Shown: in pieces, positions 35,127 through 43,978 of the stretch
Numbering within the stretch: the stretch's first letter is position 1
Layout: each line of letters opens with the position of its first letter
Assembly: GCF_017744555.1 (NCBI RefSeq)
Contig: NZ_JAGIBD010000011.1
Location: forward strand, 55,806 to 119,805
Reading direction: 5' to 3'
DNA from: Cellulomonas sp.
GTDB taxonomy: Bacteria; Actinomycetota; Actinomycetes; Actinomycetales; Cellulomonadaceae
Length of the DNA stretch: 64,000 nt
Made by a program: the position numbers and the translations under genes
The notes under the pieces: model-generated
What the model was told of the DNA's origin: nothing
The model's database searches: none
Seen by the model: only the letters and a program-made list of their open reading frames with translations

Positions 35127-38100
35127 TCAGTACCTCACGTCCTGGCTGCGCCGCCGGATGGTCGTCACCATGTCCCGCTGGTTCCCCGTCGGGCCCAGGT
35201 AGTTGAACGTGTACGACAGCTGCGCGTACCCGCCGATGAGGTGCGTCGGCTTCACGAGCAGCCGGGTCACCGAGTTGTGGATGCCACCGCGGCGGCCCGT
35301 CTTCTCCGTCTTCGGGACGTCGATCGTGCGTTCCTGCGCGTGGTGCACGAAGACGACGCCCGCGGGCATCCTGTGGCTCACGATCGCCCGCGCGACGTAG
35401 ATCCCGTTGGCGTTCGAGCACTCGATCCAGTCGTTGTCCGCCGCGCCGATCGCCTCGGCGTCCTGCGGGCTCATCCAGCACGTCGGCCCGCCCCGGGACA
35501 GCGACAGCATGAGCAGGTTGTCCTGGTACTCCGAGTGGATCGACCACTTGGAGTGCGGCGTCAGGTAGCGGACCGTCACCTGCTTCGCGCCGTCCGGGCC
35601 CAGCTCGGGCTCGCCCAGCAGCCGGTGCAGGTCGAGCGGCGGCCGGTAGATCGGCAGCGCCTCACCGAGGTCGCGCATCCAGTCGTGGTCGAGGAACAGG
35701 TGCATCCGGCCCGTCAGCGTGTGCCACGGCTTGAGGCGCTCGACGTTGACCGTGAACGGCGCATACCTTCTGCCGCCCGTCTCGGAACCCGACCACTCGG
35801 GGGACGTGATGACCGGGACCGGCCGCGCCTGGGTGTCGGCGAACGTGATCCGCTTCTCCTCGCTGCCCTCCGCGAGGTCCGCGAGCGGCTTGCCCACCCT
35901 CGCCTCCAGGCTGCGGAAGCCCTGCACGGCGAGCTCACCGTTGGTGGTCCCGCTCAACGACAGGATCGCCTCCGCGAGCTTGACGTCGGTGTCGAGCGCG
36001 GGCCGCCCGTCGCCCGCACCGCCGAGCATGACGCCGTTGAGCTTGCCGAGCCGCTCGACCTCGTGCTCGAGCCGGTACGTGACGTTCTTGATCGTGAACC
36101 CCAGGCGGTCGGCGAGCGGGCCGAGCGTCGCGAGCTTGTCCGCGATCGCCGTGTAGTCCCGCTCGACGACCTGGATCAGCGGCATCGTCTTCCCCGGGAC
36201 GGCCGGTGCGTCGCCGCGCAGCCAGTCCCTCACGACCCCGCCGGGCTGCCCCGCCTCGCCGGGGGTGTCGTGCTGCACCGGGACGCTCACGACGTCGTGC
36301 CGCACGCCCAGGTGGGTGCGCGCGAGCTCGGAGAACCGTCGCGCGACCAGGTGGAACGCGTCGAAGTCGCTGCGCGCCTCCCACGGCGGGTCGATCGCCG
36401 GTGTGAACGCGTGCACGAACGGGTGCATGTCCGTCGACGACAGGTCGTGCTTCTCGTACCAGGTCGCGGCCGGCAGGACGACGTCGGACAGCATCGTCGT
36501 CGACGTCATCCGGAAGTCGGCGCTGACCAGCAGGTCGAGCTTGCCCTCCGGGATGTCGTCGCGCCACGCCACCTCCTGCGGGCGCAGCTCCGGGGCAGTC
36601 TCGGTCGCGGCGACGTTCGAGTGCGTGCCCAGCAGGTGCTTGAGGAAGTACTCGTTGCCCTTGCTCGACGAGCCCAGCAGGTTCGCCCGCCACAGCACGA
36701 GCGTCCGCGGCCACGCCTCGGGGGCGTCGACGTCCTCGATCGCGAACTTCACGTCCCTGTCCGCGATCCGCTGGACGACGTGCTCCGTCGCGTCCGTCGC
36801 CGTCCCCGCCTCGACGGCCGCACGCGCCTCGTCCGCGAGGTCCAGCGGGTTGCGGTCGAACTGCGGGTAGAACGGCATCCAGCCGAGCCGGGCCGACTGC
36901 GCGATCGTGTCCGCCGTGTGCATCCCCGCGAGGTTGCCCTCGGCGAGCGGGGACGCGAGCGCGTCCGCCCGGTACCCGTCGAACCGCCACTGGTCCGTGT
37001 GCATGTACCAGTACGACGTGCCCGTCATCGTCCGCGGCGGCCGCGACCAGTCGAGCGCGTTCGCGAGCGACAGCCACCCCGTCAGCGGACGGCACTTCTC
37101 CTGCCCGACGTAGTGCGCCCAGCCGCCGCCGTTACGGCCGAAGCACCCCGTGAACGCCAGCAGCGCCAGCACCGCCCGGTACGTCACGTCGCCGTGGAAC
37201 CACTGGCAGATGCCCGCGCCCATGATGATCATCGACCGGCCGCGGGACTTCTCGGCGTTCGTCGCGAACTCGCGGGCGATGCGCGTGCACGCCTCCGCCG
37301 GCACCGACGTGATCGACTCCTGCCACGCCGGCGTGTACGGCACGCTCGCGTCGTCGAGGCCCGTCGGCCACTCGCCCGGCAGACCGTCGCGCCCGACCCC
37401 GTACTGCGCCAGCGTCAGGTCGAACACCGTCGTGACGAGGTGGTCACCGATGCGCCGGACGGGGACGCCGCGCCGCAGCACCGATCCCGAGCCGTCGGGG
37501 GCCTCGAAGCAGGGGAGCAGGACGGTCGCGGCCTCCGGGGTCCCGGCCGGTGTGCTGCCGGCGGCGTCCGCGATGCTCAGGGCCGGCTCGACACCCTCCA
37601 GGTCGAGGTTCCAGCGCCCCTCGCCCGAGTCGGTGTACCGGAACCCCATCGAGCCGTTCGGCACCACCGGCGCACCCGTCGCGGAGTCGAGCAGCACCGT
37701 CTTCCAGTCGGCCCCCTCGTCCGCACCCGCTCCTGTCCCCGCCCCCGCCGGCAGATCCGCAGCGCGGAGGAACTTGCCGGGGACGTAGCCGTCCCCGTCC
37801 GGGCGCGGCTGCAGCGTCACCAGGAACGGCAGGTCCGTGTAGCGCTTCACGTAGTCGTCGAAGAACGACACCTTCCGGTCGACGAGGTACTCGCGCAGGA
37901 TCACGTGACCCATCGCCATCGCCAGCGCGGCGTCCGTGCCTGCCTGCGCGGGCAGCCACTCGTCGGCGAATTTCGTGTTGTCCGAGTAGTCGGGCGAGAC
38001 CGTGACGACCTTCGTGCCGCGGTAGCGCACCTCGGCCATCCAGTGCGCGTCCGGCGTCCTCGTCACCGGGACGTTCGAGCCCCACATCATGAGGTACGTC

Positions 38101-38873
38101 GCGTCCCACCAGTCGCCCGACTCCGGCACGTCCGTCTGGTCGCCGAACATCTGCGGGCTCGCGACCGGCAGGTCCGCGTACCAGTCGTAGAACGACGTCA
38201 TCACGCCGCCGATGAGCTGGATGAACCGCGTCCCGACGCAGTGCGACACGATCGACATCGCCGGGATCGGCGAGAACCCCGCGCACCGGTCCGGGCCGTA
38301 CGTCTTGATGGTGTGCACGTGCGCCGCCGCGACCATCTCGACGGCCTCGTCCCACCCGACGCGGACCAGCCCGCCCTTGCCGCGCGCCTGCTGGTAGCGA
38401 CGACGCCGCTCGGGGTCGCCGACCACGTCGGCCCACGCGAGCACCGGGTCCTTCAGGCGGGCGCGGGCCTCGCGGTACATCTCGACGAGCACCCCACGCG
38501 CGTACGGGTAGCGCACGCGCGTGGGGGAGTACGTGTACCAGGAGAACGCCGCCCCGCGGGGACAACCCCGCGGCTCGTAGTCCGGCCGGTCGGGACCGGG
38601 CGACGGGTAGTCGGTCTGCTGCGCCTCCCACGTGATGATGCCGTCCTTGACGTACACCTTCCACGAGCACGACCCCGTGCAGTTCACGCCGTGCGTGGAG
38701 CGGACGACCTTGTCGTGCCGCCAGCGGTCCCGGTAGAAGACGTCCCCGCGACGGCCGCCCTCCCGGAAGACGGCCCGCGAGTCCTCGGTCTGGTCCCACC
38801 GCGTGAAGAACCGGCCCGTCCGCAACAGTGCGTCGGCCGCCGGACCGTCCAGACGAGCGCCTTTGCCGTCCAT
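35127..38873 (-). CDS. narG: Respiratory nitrate reductase, alpha subunit (Mo-bisMGD)
   Basis: A 1248-residue catalytic subunit reducing nitrate to nitrite on the cytoplasmic side. The FS0 cluster ligands are His61, Cys65, Cys69 and Cys104 (HGVNCTGSCSW ... RGCPRGA). The Mo-ligand aspartate is Asp230 in FYDWYADLPVASP. Full family length. No cleavable Tat signal, as for bacterial NarG. The operon has a leaderless-type promoter; no FNR box was found. Confidence 0.97.
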   Translation of the reverse strand: MDGKGARLDGPAADALLRTGRFFTRWDQTEDSRAVFREGGRRGDVFYRDRWRHDKVVRSTHGVNCTGSCSWKVYVKDGIITWEAQQTDYPSPGPDRPDYEPRGCPRGAAFSWYTYSPTRVRYPYARGVLVEMYREARARLKDPVLAWADVVGDPERRRRYQQARGKGGLVRVGWDEAVEMVAAAHVHTIKTYGPDRCAGFSPIPAMSIVSHCVGTRFIQLIGGVMTSFYDWYADLPVASPQMFGDQTDVPESGDWWDATYLMMWGSNVPVTRTPDAHWMAEVRYRGTKVVTVSPDYSDNTKFADEWLPAQAGTDAALAMAMGHVILREYLVDRKVSFFDDYVKRYTDLPFLVTLQPRPDGDGYVPGKFLRAADLPAGAGTGAGADEGADWKTVLLDSATGAPVVPNGSMGFRYTDSGEGRWNLDLEGVEPALSIADAAGSTPAGTPEAATVLLPCFEAPDGSGSVLRRGVPVRRIGDHLVTTVFDLTLAQYGVGRDGLPGEWPTGLDDASVPYTPAWQESITSVPAEACTRIAREFATNAEKSRGRSMIIMGAGICQWFHGDVTYRAVLALLAFTGCFGRNGGGWAHYVGQEKCRPLTGWLSLANALDWSRPPRTMTGTSYWYMHTDQWRFDGYRADALASPLAEGNLAGMHTADTIAQSARLGWMPFYPQFDRNPLDLADEARAAVEAGTATDATEHVVQRIADRDVKFAIEDVDAPEAWPRTLVLWRANLLGSSSKGNEYFLKHLLGTHSNVAATETAPELRPQEVAWRDDIPEGKLDLLVSADFRMTSTTMLSDVVLPAATWYEKHDLSSTDMHPFVHAFTPAIDPPWEARSDFDAFHLVARRFSELARTHLGVRHDVVSVPVQHDTPGEAGQPGGVVRDWLRGDAPAVPGKTMPLIQVVERDYTAIADKLATLGPLADRLGFTIKNVTYRLEHEVERLGKLNGVMLGGAGDGRPALDTDVKLAEAILSLSGTTNGELAVQGFRSLEARVGKPLADLAEGSEEKRITFADTQARPVPVITSPEWSGSETGGRRYAPFTVNVERLKPWHTLTGRMHLFLDHDWMRDLGEALPIYRPPLDLHRLLGEPELGPDGAKQVTVRYLTPHSKWSIHSEYQDNLLMLSLSRGGPTCWMSPQDAEAIGAADNDWIECSNANGIYVARAIVSHRMPAGVVFVHHAQERTIDVPKTEKTGRRGGIHNSVTRLLVKPTHLIGGYAQLSYTFNYLGPTGNQRDMVTTIRRRSQDVRY

Positions 38874-38879
38874 GCGCCG

Positions 38880-38885
38880 ACCCTA
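38880..38885 (-). promoter_or_regulatory. -10 TAGGGT, leaderless start of narGHJIK
   Basis: On the minus strand TAGGGT lies 6 nt before the narG ATG at 38873. Confidence 0.52.
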
Positions 38886-38957
38886 CTGAGGCCGGTCGGA
38901 GGTCGCATGAGGTGGGTGAAAGACCAGGTCCGGACCGCTCGACTGCGCTGTCGGGCC

Positions 38958-39024
38958 GCGGCCCTCGTCGAGGTGCCGCACGCACGACGAGGGCCGCACC
39001 GACGTCACGGCGCGGCCCTCGTCG
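38958..39024 (-). terminator. Three-arm hairpin region (terminator of betaine operon)
   Basis: A 13-bp arm occurs at 38958-38970 and again at 39012-39024. Its exact complement lies between them at 38985-38997. The middle arm can pair with either outer arm, giving two mutually exclusive hairpins just after the binding-protein stop. Confidence 0.65.
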
Positions 39025-39033
39025 GACGAGCTG

Positions 39034-40038
39034 TCAGTCAGACGCGAGGGACCCGTCGCTCGACAGCACGAGCCCGATCGCGGCGTCACCCTGGCGGACC
39101 GCCTGTCCGATCAGGCCGAAGTCGTACGACTTGAACTCGGCGAACTCGAGCCCGTACGTGTCCTCGAGGCCCGGCTGGCAGAACGGACGGTCGGGGCACT
39201 CGGCCGGACCCGCGAGGACGAGCCCGCCACACACCTTCGCGAGGTCGCTCAGGGTCGTGACGTCGTGCTCCTTGGCGAACGCCTCCGTCACGGCGAACGC
39301 GTTCTGGTCCTGCGCGGCCGACGGCTTGCCGACCGTGATCCCGGCGGCCTCGGCGAGCGGCGTCAGGGCGGTGACGGTCGCGTCGACGTCGTCGGACGCG
39401 ACCGACTTCGCGTCCGCGCCGTTCTGCTGCGCGTTGAGGAAGTCGGCGAGCGTCGCCGCGTACTCGGGGACCGCCGTGAGCGTGCCGTCGGTGATCTGCG
39501 GCAGGTACAGCTCGCGGTTGCCGATCGTGCGGACCTCGACCGTGAACCCGGCCGTGCGCAGGGCCGCCGCGTAGATCTCCGCGAGCGTCGCGCTCTCCGA
39601 GAAGTTCGCGGCGCCGACCACGAGCGACGTCCCGTTGCCGGCGGACGGGTCGTCTGCTGCGATGTCCTCGTCGGTCACGAACTTCCCGCCGACCTCGCTC
39701 GACGTCTGCCGGTCGATGTCGACGGCCTTGTTGAGCTCGATGAGCTTCTCGGTGTCGAGCTTCGAGGAGACCTCGTCGAGCACCTGCAGGATCGCCGGGT
39801 TGGCGTCGGCTGCGGCCTTGTTCACCGCCGGGATGATGTTGTCGGCGTTCTGCAGACCCTTGTCGTCCTCGAGGACCACGAGCTTGTCGCCCTTGACGGG
39901 GTCGCACGTGGCCAGCCCGGACGTGCTGGTGGCCTGGGAGTCCGCCTCACCGCCGCCCGACCCGGGGGTGCCGCAGGCACCGAGGACGAGCGTCGCGGCG
40001 GCGAGCAGGCTGAGAGCGGTCGTGCGTCTGGTGTTCAT
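39034..40038 (-). CDS. Betaine/choline-type ABC binding lipoprotein, circularly permuted
   Basis: A 334-residue lipoprotein (lipobox LVLGAC, Cys22) of the OpuAC/ProX family, but in permuted order. Residues 52-122 (KLVVLEDDKGLQNADNIIPAVNKA ... LNKAVDIDR) match what is normally the C-terminal end of the family. Residues 138-334 (LVVGAANFSESATLAEIY ... IGLVLSSDGSLASD) match the N-terminal and central part and stop where that C-terminal end should follow. An acidic linker joins them. It should bind glycine betaine, choline or a related osmolyte outside the cell. The start follows AGGAG. Confidence 0.88.
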   Translation of the reverse strand: MNTRRTTALSLLAAATLVLGACGTPGSGGGEADSQATSTSGLATCDPVKGDKLVVLEDDKGLQNADNIIPAVNKAAADANPAILQVLDEVSSKLDTEKLIELNKAVDIDRQTSSEVGGKFVTDEDIAADDPSAGNGTSLVVGAANFSESATLAEIYAAALRTAGFTVEVRTIGNRELYLPQITDGTLTAVPEYAATLADFLNAQQNGADAKSVASDDVDATVTALTPLAEAAGITVGKPSAAQDQNAFAVTEAFAKEHDVTTLSDLAKVCGGLVLAGPAECPDRPFCQPGLEDTYGLEFAEFKSYDFGLIGQAVRQGDAAIGLVLSSDGSLASD

Positions 40039-40074
40039 CGGTCACTCCTGGGGCAGGACGGGAGGGTGGGCCGG

Positions 40075-40887
40075 TCAGACGGGGGAGCCTGAACCATTCG
40101 AGTCGTTCGAGGTCGCGACGGCAAGAGGTGCGTGCGCGTCGTCGGTCGGGGGAGACGGTGGGGCGGTGGAGCCGGCGCTGCGGCGGGACGGCCGGCGACG
40201 TCCCGAGGAGCGCCCGTCGCGGCTGAGGGCCTGCAGCCCGGCGGGCGTCACGAGGTGCTGGGCGACTGCCAGCAGCCCTTCGGCGACCAGGCACAGCGCG
40301 GCGACGAGGATGCCGCCCGCGAGCACCTGCCCGTAGTTCTGGGTGCCGAAACCCTCGACGACGATCGAGCCGAGGCTGCGGCCGCCGACGAGCGCCGCCA
40401 GCGGGACCGTCGCGAGCACCTGCACGGCCCCGGTGCGGACGCCCGCCGCGAGCTGCGGCACCGCGAGCGGCAGCTCGACCGACCACAGGCTGCGCGCGCC
40501 GGACATCCCCGTGCCACGGGCCGCGTCACGGACGTCGGCGTCGACGTCGCCCAGGCCCGTCACCGCCCCCGACAGCAGCGGAGGGACGGCGAACACCGCG
40601 CACGCGAGGACGGTCGCGGTGTTGCCGAACAACCCGCTCGCCGCCAGCAGCGTCAGCAGGGCGAGCGTCGGCAGCGCGCGTGTGGTGTTCGCGACGACGA
40701 CGCCGGCCGTGCCGCCACGGCCCCGGTGGCCGAGCCACAGCCCGACCGGCAGCGCGACGACCGCTGCGAGCAGCACCGCGAGCACCGACACCGTCACGTG
40801 CGCGACGGTCAGCGCGATCACGCCGTTGCGGCCCGTCCAGTTGAGCGGGTCGTTGAGCCAGGCGAACGCCTGCTGCAGGACGTCCAC
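40075..40887 (-). CDS. Betaine/choline ABC transporter permease 1
   Basis: A 270-residue permease with about five membrane segments and the EAA-like loop DVRDAARGTGMSGARSLWSVELPLAVPQL; GFGTQNYGQVLAGG is typical of OpuC/ProW-type permeases. The last 50 residues are a Ser/Arg-rich hydrophilic tail. GTG start 1 nt after the second permease stop. Confidence 0.88.
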   Translation of the reverse strand: MDVLQQAFAWLNDPLNWTGRNGVIALTVAHVTVSVLAVLLAAVVALPVGLWLGHRGRGGTAGVVVANTTRALPTLALLTLLAASGLFGNTATVLACAVFAVPPLLSGAVTGLGDVDADVRDAARGTGMSGARSLWSVELPLAVPQLAAGVRTGAVQVLATVPLAALVGGRSLGSIVVEGFGTQNYGQVLAGGILVAALCLVAEGLLAVAQHLVTPAGLQALSRDGRSSGRRRPSRRSAGSTAPPSPPTDDAHAPLAVATSNDSNGSGSPV

Positions 40888-40888
40888 G

Positions 40889-41560
40889 TCACACCGGCCT
40901 GGTGCTACGGGCCCACGGGGTGAGCCGCCGACCGACGCCCGCGATGACGAGGTCGCACACGAGCGCAAGGAGGAGGCACAGCACCGTCGCCGTCATGATC
41001 TCGGCGTGGTAGTTGCTGCGGAACCCGCGGAACATCAGCTGTCCCAGCCCGCCGTAGCCCACCACCACGCCCACCGTCACGAGCGCGACCGTGGACACCG
41101 TCGCGAGCCGCAGACCGGCGACGATGCTCGGCACGGCCTGCGGCAGCTCGACCGTCAGGAGCAGCCGCACCCGGCCGTACCCCATGCCTCGCGCGGCGTC
41201 ACGCACGGCCGGGTCCACCCCCTGCAGCCCGACCAGCACGTTGCGGATGAGCACCAGCAGCGCGTACGCGACCAGCCCGACCAGCACCGTCGTGCGCCCG
41301 ACGCCCGTGTACGGGGCCAGCACCGCGAACAGCGCGAGCGACGGCACCGTGTACATCACGCCCGCGACGCCCAGCAAGGGGGCGCCGAGCCGGGGCCGCA
41401 GGTGCGCGAGCGCGCCGAGAGGCAGCGCGAGCGCGAACGCCAGGACGACCGCCTCGAGCGTGAGGGTGGTGTGCTGCTGCAGCGCCGTGAGCACGTCGGC
41501 GCTGTTGCGTTGGAGGTACTCCCAGGAGAACCACGGGTTGGACGGTGCTGCCAGCCGCAT
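40889..41560 (-). CDS. Betaine/choline ABC transporter permease 2
   Basis: A 223-residue permease with EAA-like loop AVRDAARGMGYGRVRLLLTVELPQAVPSI and GYGGLGQLMFRGF. First gene of the leftward half-operon; the ATG lies 6 nt after a -10 hexamer. It should form the channel with permease 1. Confidence 0.9.
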   Translation of the reverse strand: MRLAAPSNPWFSWEYLQRNSADVLTALQQHTTLTLEAVVLAFALALPLGALAHLRPRLGAPLLGVAGVMYTVPSLALFAVLAPYTGVGRTTVLVGLVAYALLVLIRNVLVGLQGVDPAVRDAARGMGYGRVRLLLTVELPQAVPSIVAGLRLATVSTVALVTVGVVVGYGGLGQLMFRGFRSNYHAEIMTATVLCLLLALVCDLVIAGVGRRLTPWARSTRPV

Positions 41561-41566
41561 GCCGCG

Positions 41567-41572
41567 AACGTA
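41567..41572 (-). promoter_or_regulatory. -10 TACGTT, leaderless start of betaine permease operon
   Basis: On the minus strand TACGTT lies 6 nt before the ATG at 41560. Confidence 0.55.
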
Positions 41573-41692
41573 CCTGCCACCTCCGACACCCGCCCGCGGG
41601 CGTCCGCGCAGGTGCACCGCGCGGGACGGGCCGGCCGCGTGCGACGGCGTGTGTCGGTACCCCGTCCGAAAGCGCCTGTCGGCGCCCTGGGC

Positions 41693-41698
41693 TAGCGT
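41693..41698 (+). promoter_or_regulatory. -10 TAGCGT, leaderless start of betaine ATPase gene
   Basis: TAGCGT lies 7 nt before the GTG at 41706 and is 120 bp from the opposing -10. Confidence 0.57.
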
Positions 41699-41705
41699 CC
41701 CTGGG

Positions 41706-42836
41706 GTGGCAGCCAGCGCGATCAGGTTCGAGCACGTCAGCAAGGACTACGCCTCCGAGCAGGGGCGTGGTGCCGGCGACGGTGCCGCCGTCCACGACCT
41801 GACGCTCGACGTGCACGAGCACGAGGTCCTCGTGCTGGTCGGGCCGTCGGGCTGCGGGAAGTCGACGACGCTGCGGATGGCCAACCGCCTGGTCGAGCCG
41901 ACGTCGGGGCGCATCCTGCTCGAGGGGGAGGACGTCACGACCGCCGATCCCGTCACGCTGCGCCGCCGCATCGGCTACGTCATCCAGAACGTCGGCCTGT
42001 TCCCGCACCGCACGGTGGCGCAGAACGTCGCGACCGTCCCGAAGCTGCTCGGCTGGGACCGCCGTCGGACGGCCGCGCGCGTCGAGGAGCTGCTCGACCT
42101 CGTGGGCCTGGACCCCGCCCGCTACGCCAAGCGGTTCCCGCACGAGCTGTCCGGAGGGGAGCGGCAGCGCGTCGGCGTGGCCCGCGCGCTCGCCACCGAC
42201 CCGCCCGTGCTGCTCATGGACGAGCCGTTCGGCGCGGTCGACCCGGTCGGCCGCCGCCGGCTGCAGACGGAGTTCGCCCGCATCCAGCGGGCCGTCGGCA
42301 CCACCGTGATGCTCGTCACGCACGACATCGACGAGGCCGTCCGCATGGGCGACCGCGTCGCGGTGCTCAGCACCGGTGCGCACGTCGAGCAGCTGGCCTC
42401 TCCGCTCGACGTCGTGGCCCGCCCGGCGAGCCCAGCGGTGGCGGACCTCGTCGGCCGGGGGCGGATGGCACGGCTGCTCGCGCTCGGGCGGCTGGAGCGG
42501 GACGACCTCGCCGAGGTGGCGTCGGAGGCGATCCCGGCTCCGACCAGGGCGGGTGCGGGCGACGGCGCGTCGACCGTCACGCTTGGCGCCGACGCCGCGT
42601 CGGTCCCGCTGGGCACCGAGCTCGGCGACGTCCTCGCGTCGTTCGTCGGCCGCCCGGACGGCCGGCTCGCCGTCACCGACGAGGGCAGGACGATCGGCTG
42701 GGTGACCCCCACGAGCGTCCTCGAGGCGCTGCGCCGGCTGACCGAGCACCCCGTCGACGGTGCGCCGACTGTGACGCAGGCCCCCGGCCGGGCCCCTGAT
42801 GCTGAGCAGGACCCCGTCGGTACGCTGCCCACGTGA
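41706..42836 (+). CDS. Betaine/choline ABC transporter ATPase
   Basis: A 376-residue ATPase: Walker A GPSGCGKST, signature LSGGERQRVGVARAL, Walker B VLLMDEPFGAVDP, H-loop MLVTHDIDEAVRMGD. The C-terminal extension has a single CBS-like half (GTELGDVLASFVGRPDGRLAVTDEGRTIGWVTPTSVLEAL), the place where OpuA-type ATPases sense ionic strength or c-di-AMP. It diverges from the permease genes. Confidence 0.92.
   Translation: MAASAIRFEHVSKDYASEQGRGAGDGAAVHDLTLDVHEHEVLVLVGPSGCGKSTTLRMANRLVEPTSGRILLEGEDVTTADPVTLRRRIGYVIQNVGLFPHRTVAQNVATVPKLLGWDRRRTAARVEELLDLVGLDPARYAKRFPHELSGGERQRVGVARALATDPPVLLMDEPFGAVDPVGRRRLQTEFARIQRAVGTTVMLVTHDIDEAVRMGDRVAVLSTGAHVEQLASPLDVVARPASPAVADLVGRGRMARLLALGRLERDDLAEVASEAIPAPTRAGAGDGASTVTLGADAASVPLGTELGDVLASFVGRPDGRLAVTDEGRTIGWVTPTSVLEALRRLTEHPVDGAPTVTQAPGRAPDAEQDPVGTLPT
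42821..42826 (+). promoter_or_regulatory. -10 TACGCT, leaderless start of ATP-grasp gene
   Basis: TACGCT lies 6 nt before the GTG at 42833, inside the end of the ATPase gene. Confidence 0.5.
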
Positions 42837-43759
42837 CGACTCCGACCGCACGACTCGCGCTCGCCACCTGCGCCGAGCTCCCCGAGCTCGACCCCGACGA
42901 CCACCCGCTGCTGCAGCTGCTCGTCGAGCGCGGCATCGCGACGGACGTCGTCGTCTGGGACGACCCGACGATCGACTGGGCCACGTACCACCACGTCCTG
43001 ATCCGTTCGACGTGGGACTACACCGAGCGGCCGGCCCAGTTCGCGGACTGGACCCGCCGGGTGACCCGCACCAGCGAGCTGATCAACCCGGCCGACGTGG
43101 TGCAGTGGAACATCGACAAGACGTACCTGCGCGACCTCGAGCAGCGTGGCCTGCCGATCGTCCCGACCATCTGGCTGGATCCCGAGCGCAACTTCGACGC
43201 GCGCGCGATCCACACCCGCTTCCCGGCGTTCGGCGACTTCGTGGTCAAGCCCACGGTGAGCGCGGGGTCGCGCGACACGGGTCGCTACGCCGCCGACGTG
43301 ACCTCGAGCCGGTCCCTCGCGATCACGCACGCGAAGAACCTGCTGGGCGTCGGCCGTCGCGTGATGATCCAGCGGTACCTCAAGCAGGTCGACACGGTCG
43401 GCGAGACGGCGCTCATCTACATCGACGGGCAGTTCAGCCACGCGGTCCGCAAGGGTGCGCTGCTCGAGGGCCCGTACCGCGAGGGCGAGACCGAGGGCGT
43501 GCTGTACCGCCGCGAGGTCATGACACCGCGTGAGGCGTCCGACGCGGAGCGCGACGTCGCCGACCGGGTGGTCGCGGCGGTCGAGGAGATCTTCCCCGAC
43601 TCGGGCCGGCCGTTCCTCTACACGCGGGTCGACCTGCTGCCGGACGACGAGGGCAACCCGGTGATCCTCGAGGTCGAGCTGACCGAGCCGTCGTTCTTCT
43701 TCGGCTACGCGCCGGGGTCCGTCGAGCGCTTCGTGGACGCCCTGGCAGCCCGGCTCTGA
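42833..43759 (+). CDS. ATP-grasp domain protein (RimK/DcsG-like)
   Basis: A 308-residue ATP-grasp enzyme. An N-terminal preATP-grasp region (YHHVLIRSTWDYTERPAQFADW) is followed by a nucleotide-binding section with FVVKPTVSAGSRDTGRY and a metal-binding end (DLLPDDEGNPVILEVELTEPSFFF). This resembles the cycloserine-pathway DcsG and glutathione-synthetase-like group, which join a carboxylate to an amine or similar nucleophile. The substrate is unknown. GTG overlaps the ATPase stop. Confidence 0.8.
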   Translation: MTTPTARLALATCAELPELDPDDHPLLQLLVERGIATDVVVWDDPTIDWATYHHVLIRSTWDYTERPAQFADWTRRVTRTSELINPADVVQWNIDKTYLRDLEQRGLPIVPTIWLDPERNFDARAIHTRFPAFGDFVVKPTVSAGSRDTGRYAADVTSSRSLAITHAKNLLGVGRRVMIQRYLKQVDTVGETALIYIDGQFSHAVRKGALLEGPYREGETEGVLYRREVMTPREASDAERDVADRVVAAVEEIFPDSGRPFLYTRVDLLPDDEGNPVILEVELTEPSFFFGYAPGSVERFVDALAARL

Positions 43760-43790
43760 TTTCGTGTCCGGGGCACACCGCAGCACCCGG

Positions 43791-43796
43791 TACACT
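43791..43796 (+). promoter_or_regulatory. Candidate -10 TACACT for tRNA-His
   Basis: TACACT followed by a T-rich stretch lies 40 nt before the tRNA. A 7-bp hairpin with a UUCG tetraloop (43807-43824) stands between them. Confidence 0.4.
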
Positions 43797-43835
43797 TTTC
43801 GTCGGCCCAGGCGTTCGCGCCTGGTCCGTCACGTG

Positions 43836-43908
43836 GTGGCTATAGCTCAGGTGGTAGAGCACCTGGTTGTGGTCCAGGGGGTCGCGGGTTCAAGTCCCGT
43901 TAGCCACC
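43836..43908 (+). tRNA. tRNA-His (anticodon GUG)
   Basis: Acceptor arms GTGGCTA/TAGCCAC close; anticodon loop TTGTGGT gives GUG; T-loop GTTCAAGTCC. Confidence 0.95.
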
Positions 43909-43918
43909 CCATGAGTGC

Positions 43919-43951
43919 GAGAGGCGCCGACCGTCACGGTCGGCGCCTCTC
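43919..43951. terminator. Strong bidirectional terminator
   Basis: Perfect 15-bp arms 43919-43933 and 43937-43951 with a 3-nt loop, between tRNA-His and the convergent orn. Confidence 0.8.
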
Positions 43952-43978
43952 GTCGTCGTGGGAGAACGAAACCGCAGG

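Noticed and set aside
33459..39134. A very long open frame on the plus strand opposite narGHJ
   Set aside because: It is antisense to well-supported nar genes. In high-GC DNA the reverse frame of real genes often stays open. The translation is low-complexity Arg/Val/Asp with no domain.
41591..41602. GC-rich palindrome between the divergent betaine promoters
   Set aside because: All-GC 12-bp dyads are frequent here, and it does not sit over either -10.
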